Origin: Hibiscus mutabilis
Taxonomy: Eukaryota > Streptophyta > Magnoliopsida > Malvales > Malvaceae
DNA: 64,000 bases
Assembly (NCBI GenBank): GCA_019671005.1
Contig: CM033732.1
Location: 45,559,392 to 45,623,391 of the forward strand
Reading direction: 5' to 3'
Shown here: positions 1-12,559 of the stretch, in pieces
Numbering within the stretch: the first letter of the stretch is position 1
How the letters are laid out: each line of letters starts with the position of its first letter
The notes under the pieces: generated by a model
What the model was told of the DNA's origin: nothing
Database searches by the model: none
Seen by the model: only the letters and a program-made list of their open reading frames with translations
Position numbers and translations under genes: made by a program

Positions 1-1037
1 TTGGCATGTTTGTGAAATGTGAAAAACTAGTAAATCGGCCTATAATGCACTAAAAGGTAAAATGTTAGTAAACGGACTCAAAATGACTTGAAATCTTGTA
101 TGCTATTAGAAATGGTTGTTAATAACTTTCTGGAAAATTTTCATAACTTTTGGACAAGGTTTGGTAGGTTAAATTGATGAAAATTAGAAGAATTCTGTCA
201 TTACAATGCAAGGCGTATCGATACGGGTGGTGGCGTATCAATACGAGTATGCATAATTGGACTTAGTCAAACATCAGTCAACAGGGCGTATCGATACATC
301 AAAGGGTGTACCAATACGAAAATTTAATATTGGAATTTGTAATTGGGCACCGTACTGATACGGCCTTATGGCGTACATGTACGCATTATCGAGTTTTAAA
401 ATATGTTTTGGGTCGATCTTCGCGTATCGATACTGGCATCAGTATGGACCAACCGTTTTAACGGTCTCATTAGGCATTTCAATACGGCCTAGACCGTATC
501 AGTACTGGAAAGTCATCTAGAAACCTTTAACTTTGACCCTCTGCCTAGCGTACCGATACGGTGTGTAGCGTACCGGTATAGTCTCCCTGTCTCAATGAGT
601 TTACCTACCCGTCAGCCTAGCCGTACCGATACGGACACTAGGTGTACCAGTACGAGTGTCTGTTAAGTTAGTTAAATGGTGTAAAATAAATCTTTCAACT
701 TTTACAGATTAGTCACTGATTAATCAAAGATAAAATTGGATAAGTAAATGACCTCTTTTTGTAATGAGCTACACCAGATTAATATTGATAGGTTTAAATT
801 TTAGATTAGTAAATAAGATTTTAGTTAAGGACCTTTAACTTGAACAATTTACGTTTTAGTCCCTAAATTCGAAAAAGTTTTAAATTGGCCCCTAAATTGT
901 GTAAGCCAATAATGAGACACTTCTATAACCCTGTTATGTCACGAGATAATGTTTTGGAATATCGTTCTAAATTTTGAATTAGTTTCGGTAACACATTCTG
1001 ACCCGGTTCTCTACTAGGCTGGGAAAGAGGTGTTACA
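1..1037. mobile_element. Terminal part of a truncated LTR-type element with a palindrome cluster
   Basis: No coding region is visible. The segment ends in a TGTTACA terminus at 1031-1037, a typical LTR end (..CA), exactly where the foldback repeat array begins. Between about 215 and 655 it holds some 13 variants of a palindromic CGTATCGATACG-like word (for example near 217, 288, 421, 547 and 623), spaced 15-60 bp apart. I infer an LTR or the end of an LTR element cut by the window edge. The other end, the orientation and the family cannot be seen. Confidence 0.5.
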
Positions 1038-4000
1038 CGTTATAATACAAATTCTTACCCAATATCACCAAATCCAAAACCCTTTCAACTTGTTGTAAGA
1101 ATTTGTGTTATAACCTAAACTCTTAGAGGACAACATTATTTCTTACCCAACTCATTAGCTTTTGGGTAAGTACATAAATTCTTCCGGAACCAACATAAAC
1201 CCCTTCACAAATGGTAGTAAAATATGTGATAACACAATTTCTTACCCGCAAGAAATTGTGTTATGATGTAAAATTGTAGAATATAACATTCTTTGTTACC
1301 CAACTCATAAGAAGTAGGGTAGCTACACAAATTGTTACAACACCTACAACAATTAGGCTTAAGTGTCAAATAAGTGCCCAAACTATACCCTTTTCCAGAT
1401 AGGTTCCCAAAGTATTTTTCGGGCCAAATAGGTGCCTAACGTTTTCAAAGTTTTCATTTAGATGCCTTGTCATTAACAGCCATTAAAAATTCTGTTTGCC
1501 AAAAAAACTATGACACGTGGCATGTTTTATTTTCAAAAATATCCTAAAATTCTCAAAATAGTTCCCAAATCCCTAAATTCTTAAGTCCCAAATCTCGATT
1601 TCAATCGTTGTCGTCGTAAATCGCTGATGCAAGCCCACCACTTCCGTCACTGGATCCCTACGATCATTTCCCCCATTCTTTCATCGCCGATAGTTGACGG
1701 CTGGCGTACCTATCGTCGAAATAAAGTCAAACTTACGAAAGGAAAAGAAAATGATTGATGGAAAATGGCGGCCGATCGGCCAACGAACAATGTTCGAGTC
1801 TTGCGGCAAGAGAATAAAGCTTTATTTCGTCACCGATAGAGTGATGAACGACGGCGATAGTGGCCAGATTTAGGGATTTTAGGGTTATTTTGTAAATTTT
1901 GCTAAATATAGAGATTTTTTTAAAGTAAGTTAGTGGTGGACACCTAAACGGGTAACTTTAAAAACGTTAGGCACCTACTTGGCCCGAAAAAAACATTGGG
2001 CACCTATCTAGAAAAAAATTATAGTTTGGGCACTTATTTGACACTTAAGCCGAACAATTATTATAGAACCTGTAAGAAAAAGGTAATAATACAAATTCTT
2101 ACCCGAGATCACCAAATGAAAAATCATGTAAACTTATGGTAATAAATTGTGTTATAACATAAAATCTTAAAGGATACCTCTATTTCTTGCCAAACTCACT
2201 AGAGATATGGTACCTATACAAATTGTTACGAATCCTACATAAATTATTATAGAACAGGTAAGAAAAAGGTAATAACAAAAATTCTTACCCTATATCACCA
2301 AATCTAAAACCAACAAAACTTATTGTAGGAAATTATGTTATAACATAAACTCTTAAAGGTTAACTTTGTTTATTACCAAATCCAAAAGGAATAAGGTACT
2401 TACAGAAATTGTTACGATTCCTACATAAATTATTATAGAACATGTAAGAAAAAAGGTAATAACAAAAATTCTTACCTCATATCACTAAATCTAAAACCAG
2501 TGAAACTTATGGTAAGAAATTGTGTTATAACATAAACTCTTAAAAGGATAACTCTATTTGTTACCAAACTCATAAGAATTATGGTACCTACAGAAATTGT
2601 TACGAATCCTACATAAATTATTATAGAACCGGTAAGAAGAAAAGGTAATAACACAAATTCTTACCTCATATCATCAAATCTAAAACCATCGAAACTTATG
2701 GTAAGAAATTGTGTTATAACATAAAATCTTAAAGGATAACTCTATTTGTTACCAAACTCATAAGAAATAGGGTACCTACACAAATTGTTATGAAACCTAC
2801 ATAAATTATTATAGAACTGATCAGAAAAAAGGTAATAACACAAATTCTTACCTCAATCACCAAATCTAAAAGCAGCCAAACTTATGGTAGGAAATTGTGT
2901 TATAACATGAACTCTTAAAGGATAACTGTATTTCTTACTAAACTCATGAGAAATAGGGTACCTACACAAATTGTTACGAAACCTACATAAATTATTTTAG
3001 AACTGGTACGAAAAAAGGTAATGACACAAATTCTTACCCCATTTCACCAAATCTAAAACCAGCTAACTTATGGTAGGAAATTGTGTTATAACATGAACTC
3101 TTAAAGGATAACTGTATTTCTTACCAAACTCATGAGAAATAGGGTACATACAAAAATTGATATGAATTATACAAAAGTTATTATAGAACCAGTAATGAAA
3201 AAGGTAATAACACAAATTCTTACCCCATATCACCAAATCTAAAACTAGCTAAACTTATGGTAGAAATTTGTGTTATAACATAAACTCTTAAATGATAACT
3301 CTAGTTCTTACCAAAGTCATAAGAAATAGGGTATCAATCTACAGAAATTATTATAGAATCGGTAAGAAAAAATGTAATAACATAAATTTTTACCCCATAT
3401 CACCAAATCTAAAACCAGTCAAACTTATGGTAGGAAATTGTTATAACATAAACTCTTAAATGATAACTTATATCTTACCAAACTCATAAGAAATAAAGTA
3501 CCTGTAGAAATTGTTACGAAACCTACATAAATTATTATAGAACCGATAAGAAAGGAGGTAATAATGCAAATTCTTACCCCATATCACCAAATCTAAAACC
3601 AACGAAACTTATGGTAGGAAATTGTGTTATAATATAAAATCCTAAATGATAACTTTATATCTTACCAAACTCATAAGAATTAGGATATTACGAAACCTAT
3701 ATAATTTATTATAAAACAGGTAAGTAAAAATGTGATAACACAAATTCTTGCCTAAGATCACCGAATCCAAAACCTTTTCAACTTATGGTTAGAATTTGTG
3801 TTATAACCTAAACTCTTACAATATAACATTATTTCTAACCAAACTTATAAGATTTTCAGTACTTACACAAATTCTTACGGAATCTACATAAATTCTTACT
3901 GAAATGGTAATAAAAAATGTTATAATACAAATTCTTACCCGAGAATACTAAATCCAAAACCCTTTTAACTTATGGTAAGAAAGTATCAATATTGCTCTTA

Positions 4001-4086
4001 CAAAATCGATATTGTTCTTGTCGTACTAGTACTATTGTGTGATAACCTAAACTCTTACCCAAAAATATTATTTCATACTAAACACT
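1038..4086. repeat. Array of ~187-bp foldback tandem repeats, left part
   Basis: About a dozen diverged units follow one another with a spacing of roughly 184-190 bp; the AAATTCTTACC word recurs near 1049, 1236, 2092, 2278, 2467, 2655, 2842, 3028, 3212, 3567 and 3927. Each unit carries an inverted pair: GGTAATAACACAAATTCTTA followed ~60 bp later by GGTAAGAAATTGTGTTATAA, so each can fold into a hairpin. No reading frame is kept. A MITE interrupts the array at 1356-2052. The array continues at 16926 beyond the inserted LTR retrotransposon, so the two parts were once contiguous. Confidence 0.85.
1356..2052. mobile_element. Mutator-like MITE (697 bp) with long terminal inverted repeats
   Basis: The left end GGCTTAAGTGTCAAATAAGT is mirrored at the right end by ACTTATTTGACACTTAAGCC, and the inverted similarity continues inward for about 100 bp. 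The element is flanked by the direct repeat AACAATTA at 1348-1355 and 2053-2060, which fits an 8-9-bp Mutator-type target duplication. The middle (about 1600-1870) is richer in G+C than its ends and may be a captured fragment, but no protein is recognisable. Related copies: 50470-51150 and the sequence seeding the minisatellite near 60620. Confidence 0.88.
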
Positions 4087-7000
4087 GTAGCGATATCCCT
4101 TTTTTTACTTACGCTAAAAATGGGTTTTAAGGAGTTTAGAGCCTTTCAGGTATATTAAAATATTTATTCTGTGGGGTTTTAGGAAAACCGTATTTTATTT
4201 CAAAAATAGAGTCGCCACCGGCCACTTAGGTAGGTCAGACACCATAAAACCAGAGATTTGAAAATTGTTGGGTTCGTGAGTCGGTTACGGATGATGAAGG
4301 ATTATCTCCCCCATACCGCCCAAAATTGGTACTTTAATAATTACCGCTTTATTGATATTAGATTTTCTGGATTAAAGTGACGATTAAGTTAAAATTCGGT
4401 TATAATTGCGAGTATATTTTAAGGGGCCCGTTATTCGAGAGTAAACTGATAAACCACCATCACTGCGCTTGATACTGGAAACGTTTACGCTCGAATAAAA
4501 AGGCATCGCACTGAAAATTAATATTCCGTTATGCAATCTTAGAAAACAAAATAAAAAGCATACAATTTACATCGACACGATATTTAAAATACGTAAAATA
4601 CATGAATATTGCAAAATTAAACTAAAATAATAAACACGTGAATAAAAAGGCATAACATACCATAATAAAAACAAAGTATGGGCATGAACAAAAACATACA
4701 TTCAAGACTAAATTAATTAATCATAACATGCTTGAACATATAAAAATACAAACAATGTATACTTGACACATATATAATATGATACCAAATTAATAAAACA
4801 CTACTACATTAAAACTTATCATATGACACAATTTAAGGATACATAAACATTATGACAATTTCATATAACAAAACATGTCACACTAACACGCAACCTAAAA
4901 ACAAGGTGAACGTAAAATACATACTAAAATACAAAAAAAAACATGCCAAATACAAATAAACTAATACACAAACCAAAAGTACAAGATATAAATTAACGGA
5001 CAAAGATAGAAAAAGCATGATATCATAAACTAAGCCTATGTTAAAAACATAAAAACATGAAATAAAAACATAAAAGCAAATGAATAATGCAAACATATTA
5101 AGAAACCACACATAAATTAAACACGAGGGATTAAATAAATATGCTAAGACATATAAGCAACACGAAAAAGCTAAATGACATATTAATATGATTAGGCACT
5201 TAAAAAGATGAATGGACATGATATAATGAGACAACCAAAATACATATAATACCTATATAATAAAACATCACAAATCATATTAACAAAAACGTTAGATCAT
5301 AACTATTTAAAATAAAATGAAATAAAAAACATACAATAGGGACTAGAATAAAATAAAATCAAAACAAAGTGACAAAAATTAGATAAATAAAAAATGCATT
5401 TAATGACTTAATTGAGAACTGGACGAAAACTATAAGGACTGGACTTGTAATAAGACCAAGGGGCAAGCCCGAACTGAAAAAAACTCAAAACACGGAATGA
5501 CTAATGAGGTTATTTTGCCATTTAAACCCCGGTTTTATTAAATTGAGGGATGAAATTGAAAATTTTCAAAAATAAAGAGGGACTGATAATGCTAATTACC
5601 CATGTGGCAAGCCCAAAATGAAAGGTTTGAAAATGCGGAAGTCCTCATGTAGTAATTAAACCATTTTTAAAACAAAAATTGCTTATATAAGGGCCAGATC
5701 AGATCGAATTTAACTCTTTTGGCATTTCTTTTTTTTGTTCTAAAAATAAAACTCCCCCTCTATTATTTTTTTCAAACCAAAGGCCAATGATGAATACAAA
5801 ATTCGGCCACAGACCACCGTCCTCGCCGCCGTCGGCCGTCGCTCACCGGCGGCGGCAAACCCTAAAAAAACCCAAACGACTCATCCTTTTCATCTAAGCT
5901 CGAATCCATTCTCGGACTTGAGAGACCAGCTCCATATATACCTAGATCTAGGAAAACCCGAAGCAAAAAAGTATTTTTTTTTTTATAAACAAGTCGACCA
6001 AAGACATTCCCCTAGGTCGGCTTACCCATGGGGGCTTATCGCCGGCAAAAGGAGATCCACCAGCGGCTGGGTAGACTCTAAACCCTTCTTCTGTTTTTTT
6101 TTCTTTTTGTTGTATGCAAAAAAAGTAAGAAAAGAAAGGAGAGAAGAAAAGTTACCACTGGAAAATTTTCCTTTTTTTGTTGTGTTTTTTTCATCGGATC
6201 TGGAAAAATTGAGTACAAAGTGGTTCCTTACATGTGATATATAATCCACCTCTCTTCTTTATTTTTGATTTTATCTCGGTTGGTAGAGAATACATATTTT
6301 TTACAGATCTGGTTACTAACAAATCTCTGCTTTTTCTTGTGATTTTGGCATGTCTGATTTGGTGCGGTGGTTGGTACGGTCGGCGTGGTGGTGGTGATCC
6401 CTTGGCAGACACATCCTTGGCTGTTGGATCAGATCTGATCCAACGGCTAGGATTTCTTGAAGTTTGGACGGCCTGGATTCAATCTCGGAGGCAGTGGGAT
6501 TACATGAGATGTTGACACGTAGCGTGGAAAAATGGAACGCATGCGCGAGTGGGAGACGAACGGCCTGGGGGTGTGCTTCACGCGCGCCAGCTGGATTATC
6601 TTGGGTTGACCGTGGACGTTGGATCAAGATCTGATCCAACGGCCCAGTGACGGTTGCGCATAAAAGAGATAAATTAGGGTTTAAATGGATTAGGGTTTCT
6701 AGTATTAAATTTGGGCTTGACCGGTTGGATCAGTTGTAATTAATTTTTTGTTGGGTTTGTAGTGTATAATGGACTTGGACCCTGTAATAAATAATTTGGG
6801 TTTTAAATTATAACATGCTTACATATATATGTAATAATAATAATAATACGTGTATACATACACATGCGTACACATATACGTGTAACATACGAACACACAT
6901 GCAAACATTAATTAATATAATATACTATACCATATACATGTATATATAATCATACACATGATTATCATAAATACCCACACACATTATACGTACAAACAAT

Positions 7001-7200
7001 GCACTCATAATAAATGTAAATACATACGTGACACACGTACCCCACATTAATTTTTAATACATATACATACATAGCTTATAATATACATGCACACATCATA
7101 CACACTTTATGTACACTAATCATATATACGATATAATATGTATACATGTAATAATATATTAATACAAAATTTATACACCGAATAAAAATGAGTGATTACA
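4087..7200 (-). repeat. LTR of the TAT/Ogre-like element (3' LTR in element orientation)
   Basis: This 3,114-bp copy matches 13905-16925 over nearly its whole length with scattered substitutions. It has a block at about 5785-5880 rich in CGCCG/CGGCGG that the other copy lacks, where a short different sequence stands instead. Bases 6800-7170 alternate purine and pyrimidine for long stretches (TACACATATACGTG-like). Several small open frames (such as 4878-5234 minus and 5918-6244 plus) are low-complexity and not supported as genes. Confidence 0.92.
6423..6444. promoter_or_regulatory. 22-bp perfect GATC palindrome in the LTR
   Basis: TTGGATCAGATCTGATCCAA is a perfect palindrome, extended by one G/C pair to 22 bp. 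A near-palindromic partner (one extra A) lies at 6617-6641, about 195 bp away. Both are kept in the other LTR. The role is unknown; a protein-binding site in the LTR is one possibility. Confidence 0.45.
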
Positions 7201-7255
7201 GTTGCCCATCTTTGCTTGTTCTTGTGGAACGAGAACAAAGCAAAGATTATAAGCA
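7201..7255 (-). other. Purine-rich tract (PPT-like) and hairpin next to the LTR
   Basis: Read on the minus strand, the bases just before the 3' LTR are purine-rich (AAGAACAAGCAAAGATGGG), where plus-strand priming is expected. The same region forms an imperfect hairpin, CTTTGCTTGTTCT opposite AGAACAAAGCAAAG. The assignment as PPT is positional and tentative. Confidence 0.45.
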
Positions 7256-7379
7256 CTCATTTTTATCCGACTTCCCTGTTTAAAGCTTCGGAATCGTGTA
7301 TTCTTCTAGAACTCTCCACTTTTCTTCAGTCAGATCCTTGAGCGGTATGCACTTGAATTTAGAAATCTTGATCTTAAGA

Positions 7380-8035
7380 AAGACGATCCTTGCAAAAGGA
7401 TCAAACTAAGAAGTTGATTTTAAGAAAAATATTCTTATAGAAGGATAAATTAAAGAATTAATTTTTAGAAAAATATTCTTAAGAAATGATTGTATTAAGA
7501 AATTTGATTTTAAGAAAAACATCCTTATGGAAGGATAAATTAAGAAATTAATTTTTAGAAAAATACCCTTAAGAAATGATCGAATTAAGAAGTTTGATTT
7601 TATGAAAACATCCTTATGGAAGGATAAATTAAGGAATTATTTTTTAGAAAAATATCCTTAAGAAATGATTGAATTAAGAAATTTGATTTTAAGAAAAACC
7701 ATATAGACACCACGTGGAATCCATCAAAGGTGACGGTTCAAAAATCTTGTGACATTTTTCTATGATCAATCTTTCTTCGTCTTTCCTTCTTTTTCCTTCC
7801 TCTTCTTTCTCTTTTTTTTCTTTTTTCTTTCTCCTTTATTTTTTTTTCTTTTTTTTCACTTTTTTGGCTTTTCTTCTTCTTTTTGGGGTAAACATCTGTA
7901 TGAAAGGATCCAACTAAAGAAGTCGATTTTAAGAACAGTATCCTTAGGCAAGGATCCAACTAAAGAAGTTGAGTTTAAGAAAAGCATCCTTATGAAAGGA
8001 TGTCATTAAAAGTTTAGTTTTTTAAGAAAAACCTT
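7380..8035. repeat. Degenerate ~90-bp tandem repeats inside the TAT-like element
   Basis: The words AAGGATAAATTAA and TTTGATTTTAAGAAAAA recur with a spacing of 89-90 bp (AAGGATAAAT at 7441, 7531 and 7620). More diverged copies (AAGAAGT, GATTTTAAGAA, ATCCTTA) continue to about 8035, interrupted by a pyrimidine-rich stretch at 7760-7870. No protein is encoded. Confidence 0.7.
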
Positions 8036-10119
8036 AAGCGATGCCTTGATTTTATCCGTCTAGAAATCCGTCAGAGTGGTCAACTGATCTTCTTTCTTTT
8101 CTCTATTTTTTCTTTTTTTTTTCTTTTTTTGTTGGTTGTTTTTGTTTTTGTTTTTTTTTTCTTTTTTTCAAGGAAGGCGTCATCAAGTGCGTATCTTCTG
8201 GATTGATGCAGAGGTGCACGAACTCTTTGTTGAAGTCATCTTGGAAACTATCTGTTCGTCTTCCTGTATGAATATTTTCCAATTAAGGATGATATATGAG
8301 CATACTTTATGATGTAAAGATGCATATGTTCATGTAAGATGCTATTCTCACGATTGTCGAGGATGCGAAGGTGCGACCTATTCATGTAGACTCATAAGGA
8401 TGCAATGATGCATGAATCCCTGGCACAGTCTTCTCAGATATCTTAGTACTCAAGTCACCACTTGCTGGTTAGGTAGGCTTCATCATGTGACTACAACCAT
8501 TAATCATTTTGATGCTCCAACAGCTTTCGCCCCCAAAACTTTGTTGCTCATTCCTTGTTCAACCTTTCAAGTCAAGTGACCTCGGTCCACATCATCTCTT
8601 TACTCAATAAAGTCTTTTGTCTTCTTCATTAATCAAAATCTTTTGAACCATCTGACATCCCGGGTCTATTCTGACTTGAATTCCTATAATTATCTCTATT
8701 ATTTCATGGACAATGGTTCCCCACTGACATTGGACTCGAATTCTTTCTTGTCTTTGACCCATCATGCAGAGTCTCTATCTGTCTCAACATCAGGGTGAGT
8801 TAAAATGCCCTAACTTTCCTAAACCCATCCCCGAGTTCGAACCATGTCTTTGAACTTAAAAGAAATATTCTAAGGGGAACCAAATCTATGTCTTTAGGCT
8901 TTAAAACTTTTTTTAAAGAAATGTAAAGAGGCAAATTGCCCGTATATCCTCTGAAAAGAAGATTGGATTTTGAAATGAACAGTAAAATTTTGAAAAAAAC
9001 AAACACTCTTCATTTTTATGCTTGATCATAAAATCTTGACAACTGTAGTGATACGTCAAATCGTATACCCTAAGTATCAAGTGCAAAAACGACATTGAGA
9101 CAACTTACCGGCGATTGCCCCCAAGCGTATCTTGTATATAAGGGACCTCAAAAGCTAAATTGTTATCTGAAAATGTGAAATACATTCCAAGTTATTTTTT
9201 TAGCTAGGTTAGGACCCTATCAGATAAGCCTCAACTCCAAATTATCATTTTTTGGCTCATTTTCTTTTTGTTTAGGGAATTCAACTCATCACATTCTTTT
9301 GGCTCAAGAATAATGATGGAGCAAACAACAATACCCTGAGTTACTCAGCATTGTCATGAGACGAAAATATTACCATCACTCATGAAGCGATTTTTCTTCT
9401 CTTTTTTTCTTATTTTCTTTCCTTCTTCTTCTTCTCTTATTTTTTCTTTGTTAGATGGTGTATTGCCATCTTATCGCTTCAGATGAGTGCCCCAAAGTTG
9501 CCACACTCTTATCCGAAACTTCAAACATGCCTATTACCAGGCTTTGAATGTGCCTATTACCAGGCTTTGAACATTGGAGTGCTTTTTCTTAGGATTTCTT
9601 CTCTTATTTATTTAAAACGTGGGAGATGCCCCTTTTTAGTACAATAAATTATGCTTAAGTGGGGTCATTAACGATTGACCAAAATAACTCAGATGGTAAT
9701 TACAAATTCGTCTTCACTGTAACTTTTGATTTCCATTAGATGCAGGTTGCTCAAAACCAATCACCTAGGTTAAAATAATGTCCCTCATGCAATTGATATA
9801 CAGGGACACAATAGCCGGATACATGTATTTTCTGTGCAAAAACAAGAGTATGCATATAGAAAAACAAAAACTAACCTCTACCGATGAGTGAAATGTTTTT
9901 ACGAATCGAAGAATGAAAATCACTTGATAAACGTGCACAAAAACGATATGCGAAAGAAATATCATTTTACAAGACATATGCCCCTACAAAATGTCTTTAC
10001 TACTTTTCGAGCCTAAAATAGTAAAGTTAACTTAGCACTACCTTTGAAAAACATGAAATCTAGTTAAACATCTAACTGGGAAGTTAGCACCTCCCCAAAA
10101 TTCATATATGTCATTGTCC
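8036..10119. other. Non-coding interior of the TAT-like element
   Basis: This stretch lies between the gag remnant and the PPT-like tract, where pol would be expected. I see T-rich low-complexity runs (8090-8170, 9400-9450) and only short frames with no recognisable domain. The pol region appears to have been replaced by unrelated non-coding DNA, as in LARD-type elements. Confidence 0.55.
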
Positions 10120-11160
10120 TTAAAACTTCAGATGACCGACTTCGATCAAACTTTGGACCTTATTTTTCAGAGCTTTACAATTTTTAGTTGTGTGGCCTGT
10201 ACTCCCCAAATGGTAATCACATACTGCGTTGACATCATACCCTACCAGATATGGATAATCTTTTGGCTTGGACTGGACAGGGGCTAGCAGCTTCTTTTCG
10301 ATAAGCATCAGAAGCAACTCACTGTAGGTCATAGGAACAGGATGGAATACCTTCGCAGGTTTTACGTATCGTGAATACTGATTATAAGGACGACCCTGGG
10401 GCTGACTGATTGGACGAACACTCACCATATGAACATTGGAATCTTTTTCCTTTTAAGGAACTGTGCTGTAGGGATCTTTTATCTTCCCATTCTTAACTGC
10501 ATCTTCAATGCGCTCTCCAACCATGACTAAGTCTGTAAAGTTGTCAGCATGGTGGCTTACCAGACGATCGTACAACACTCCATTCAAATTATCCACAATC
10601 ATGGGAGTAATTTCACTTTCCTGAATCATGGGTTGAACCTGAGATGCCATATCTCGCCATCGTTGAGCATATTGACGGAAACTCTCATCAGGCTTTTGCT
10701 TTAAACCTTGCAGCACGAATCGATTTGGGGTCAAATCTGTTATATGCTTGTACTATTTTGTGAAGGCTTTTGAAAGATCCTTCCAGGACTTGATATCTAC
10801 CCGACTCAATTGATTGTACCACCGGATGGCTGCCCCAGTCATACTATCTTGGAAGCAATGGATTAAAAGCTTTTCATCTTTTGCAAAAGCAACCATCTTC
10901 CGGTAATACATGGTAATATGTGCAGAAGGACACGAAGTTCTATCATACTTATTGAAATTAGGGGTCTTGAACTTCGGTGGTAAAACAAGGTCGGATACTA
11001 GGCTCAGATCACTGGCGTTATTCCCTAGCTCATCTACAGTCTATATGGCTTTGAATTTTTCCTCCATGAGACGAAACCTTTCTTCCCACTTCTTTTCCAC
11101 TTCATTTCTAATTTTCTTGACCAAGTCCAGATCTGGCACCTCTTCTTCGTAGAATGCCTC
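10120..11160 (-). pseudogene. gag polyprotein remnant of the TAT-like element
   Basis: Minus-strand frames join into one gag-like protein. A retrotransposon gag domain lies at about 10450-10900 (motifs RWYNQLS, ESFRQYAQRWRDMA), followed near 10190-10240 by the zinc-knuckle-like motif CDYHLGSTGHTTKNC and KNKVQSLIE, which resemble gag of Ty3/gypsy TAT elements. The frame is broken by stops near 11040 and 10755 (TAG where glutamine would fit) and near 10450 (TAA). It is therefore not translatable as it stands. Capsid and RNA-binding roles are known for the family. No protease or pol follows, so the element would have to borrow these functions. Confidence 0.8.
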
Positions 11161-11725
11161 TGTATCCACGGGTTAGCTTTCGGATGCCCCTGCTTGATGA
11201 CTAACATATACCCCTGATGGGTCAATGTATACTCTCCTAGCATGACTTGGCGTCTTTGGTTGAACCTTGCTGTGAGATGCGGTACATTTTGGCTCTTGGG
11301 CGACTTAGTCTTCAACCTTTTCTTTCCTAAGGCTTTTTGCCAGCAATGCAGATATGTCGAATACTATTGCAGCTTGCGATTGAGCGATCTGCTCGCTGAG
11401 GCTCTGTTTAGCTTCATCGAAACGTGCTTCTAAATCTTTCTGCCATTTTTCCAAACTGACTATTCTGTCTTCAATTAGTTTGCTTTGGAACCGAGTAAAG
11501 TATGGATGCAGAATGGTTGCGGCTTATATTTTAGTTTCACACTGCCACAATATTTACACTATTAATATTATTGCAAAAATCGATGAATGCATGTATAATG
11601 ATGCAAATGCCATGATGCAATGCAAGAATGTATGCAAATACAGGTATTGATTCCGCATGTGATTTATCTCTATAGAACATCTTTCATTCAGACCAAAAGC
11701 TTTCATTACATTAGGTATTAGGATT

Positions 11726-12472
11726 TTACAAATAGCGGTAAGCTCTAGCACCTAATTTCTTAACCTCATGCAATAGTCTTGTTAGCTTTCCTTCACGGTC
11801 CAACACTGGATCCATATTCTGGCTTATCGGCATTGCTACATCAGCTAAGTCTGCTACCTATTGGGCCACTTCTCGCACTTGAGTCATAACAATCTTCATG
11901 TCTTGGTCTTTCTCCTGTATTTTCTGCTCGGCCTTTAGTAGCTTGATAGTTACTTCTTTAAAACTTTCATACCCGGCTTGCTTGTACGCTTCGGCACGAA
12001 TCTCGCTGGTGCGTAAAGAAGTCTTGAACCTTTCTATCTCTTCTTTGAGTGTTGCGTTTTCCATTTGAAGGTCTTAAGATTCCTCCCCTTCCTGCTGCAG
12101 ACTTGATTTTAGGATCTCATCCATAGCCAGGCTATTTTCCAACTCACCTTGGAGGATGTCACGTTGGCTCTCAGCTTCTTTCAGCTTTTGTGACAATGAT
12201 CTGGCTTTATTTTTATTAGTCTTACATTTTTGCTTCCAACGCTCCAAATTGTTCTTCAGCTGAATCATGCCATTAACCCATTCTTCAGAGGTGTCACCCA
12301 GACCGACATTCTTGAATTCAAAGTGCAACTTTTGGTACTCGTCTTGTGTACCCTTCGATATTTTGCCTGGATTATACCTCTCTTTCTTGAGCTGGCCGTA
12401 CTCGAATGCAAGTTCATCTTCTAAGATGCTTTTACTCTCGGCTCCTGAATTTGTCTCATTTGAGTGATCCAT
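11726..12472 (-). pseudogene. Coiled-coil ORF of the TAT-like element, broken
   Basis: The ORF starts MDHSNETNSGAESKS at 12472 and is rich in Lys/Glu with heptad-like stretches (LKNNLERWKQKCKTNKNKAR, LKEAESQRDILQGELENSL). It is interrupted by TAA near 12075, continues MENATLKEEIERFKTSLRTS, has another TAG near 11858, and ends AYRYL at 11726. It lies between two gag-type fragments. From memory, cotton TAT/Ogre elements carry similar coiled-coil proteins upstream of gag. Function is not known. Confidence 0.65.
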
Positions 12473-12559
12473 TTCTGTGTTACCCGAACCTTGGACTGGG
12501 TAGTGACCCTTCTTCGACTTTTCCCCTCGGGCAAAGGCTGGCTCATTGTAGAATCGGGG

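Noticed and set aside
7749..8009. Phe-rich open frame
   Set aside because: It is a T-rich low-complexity run inside the TAT-like element, with no protein features.
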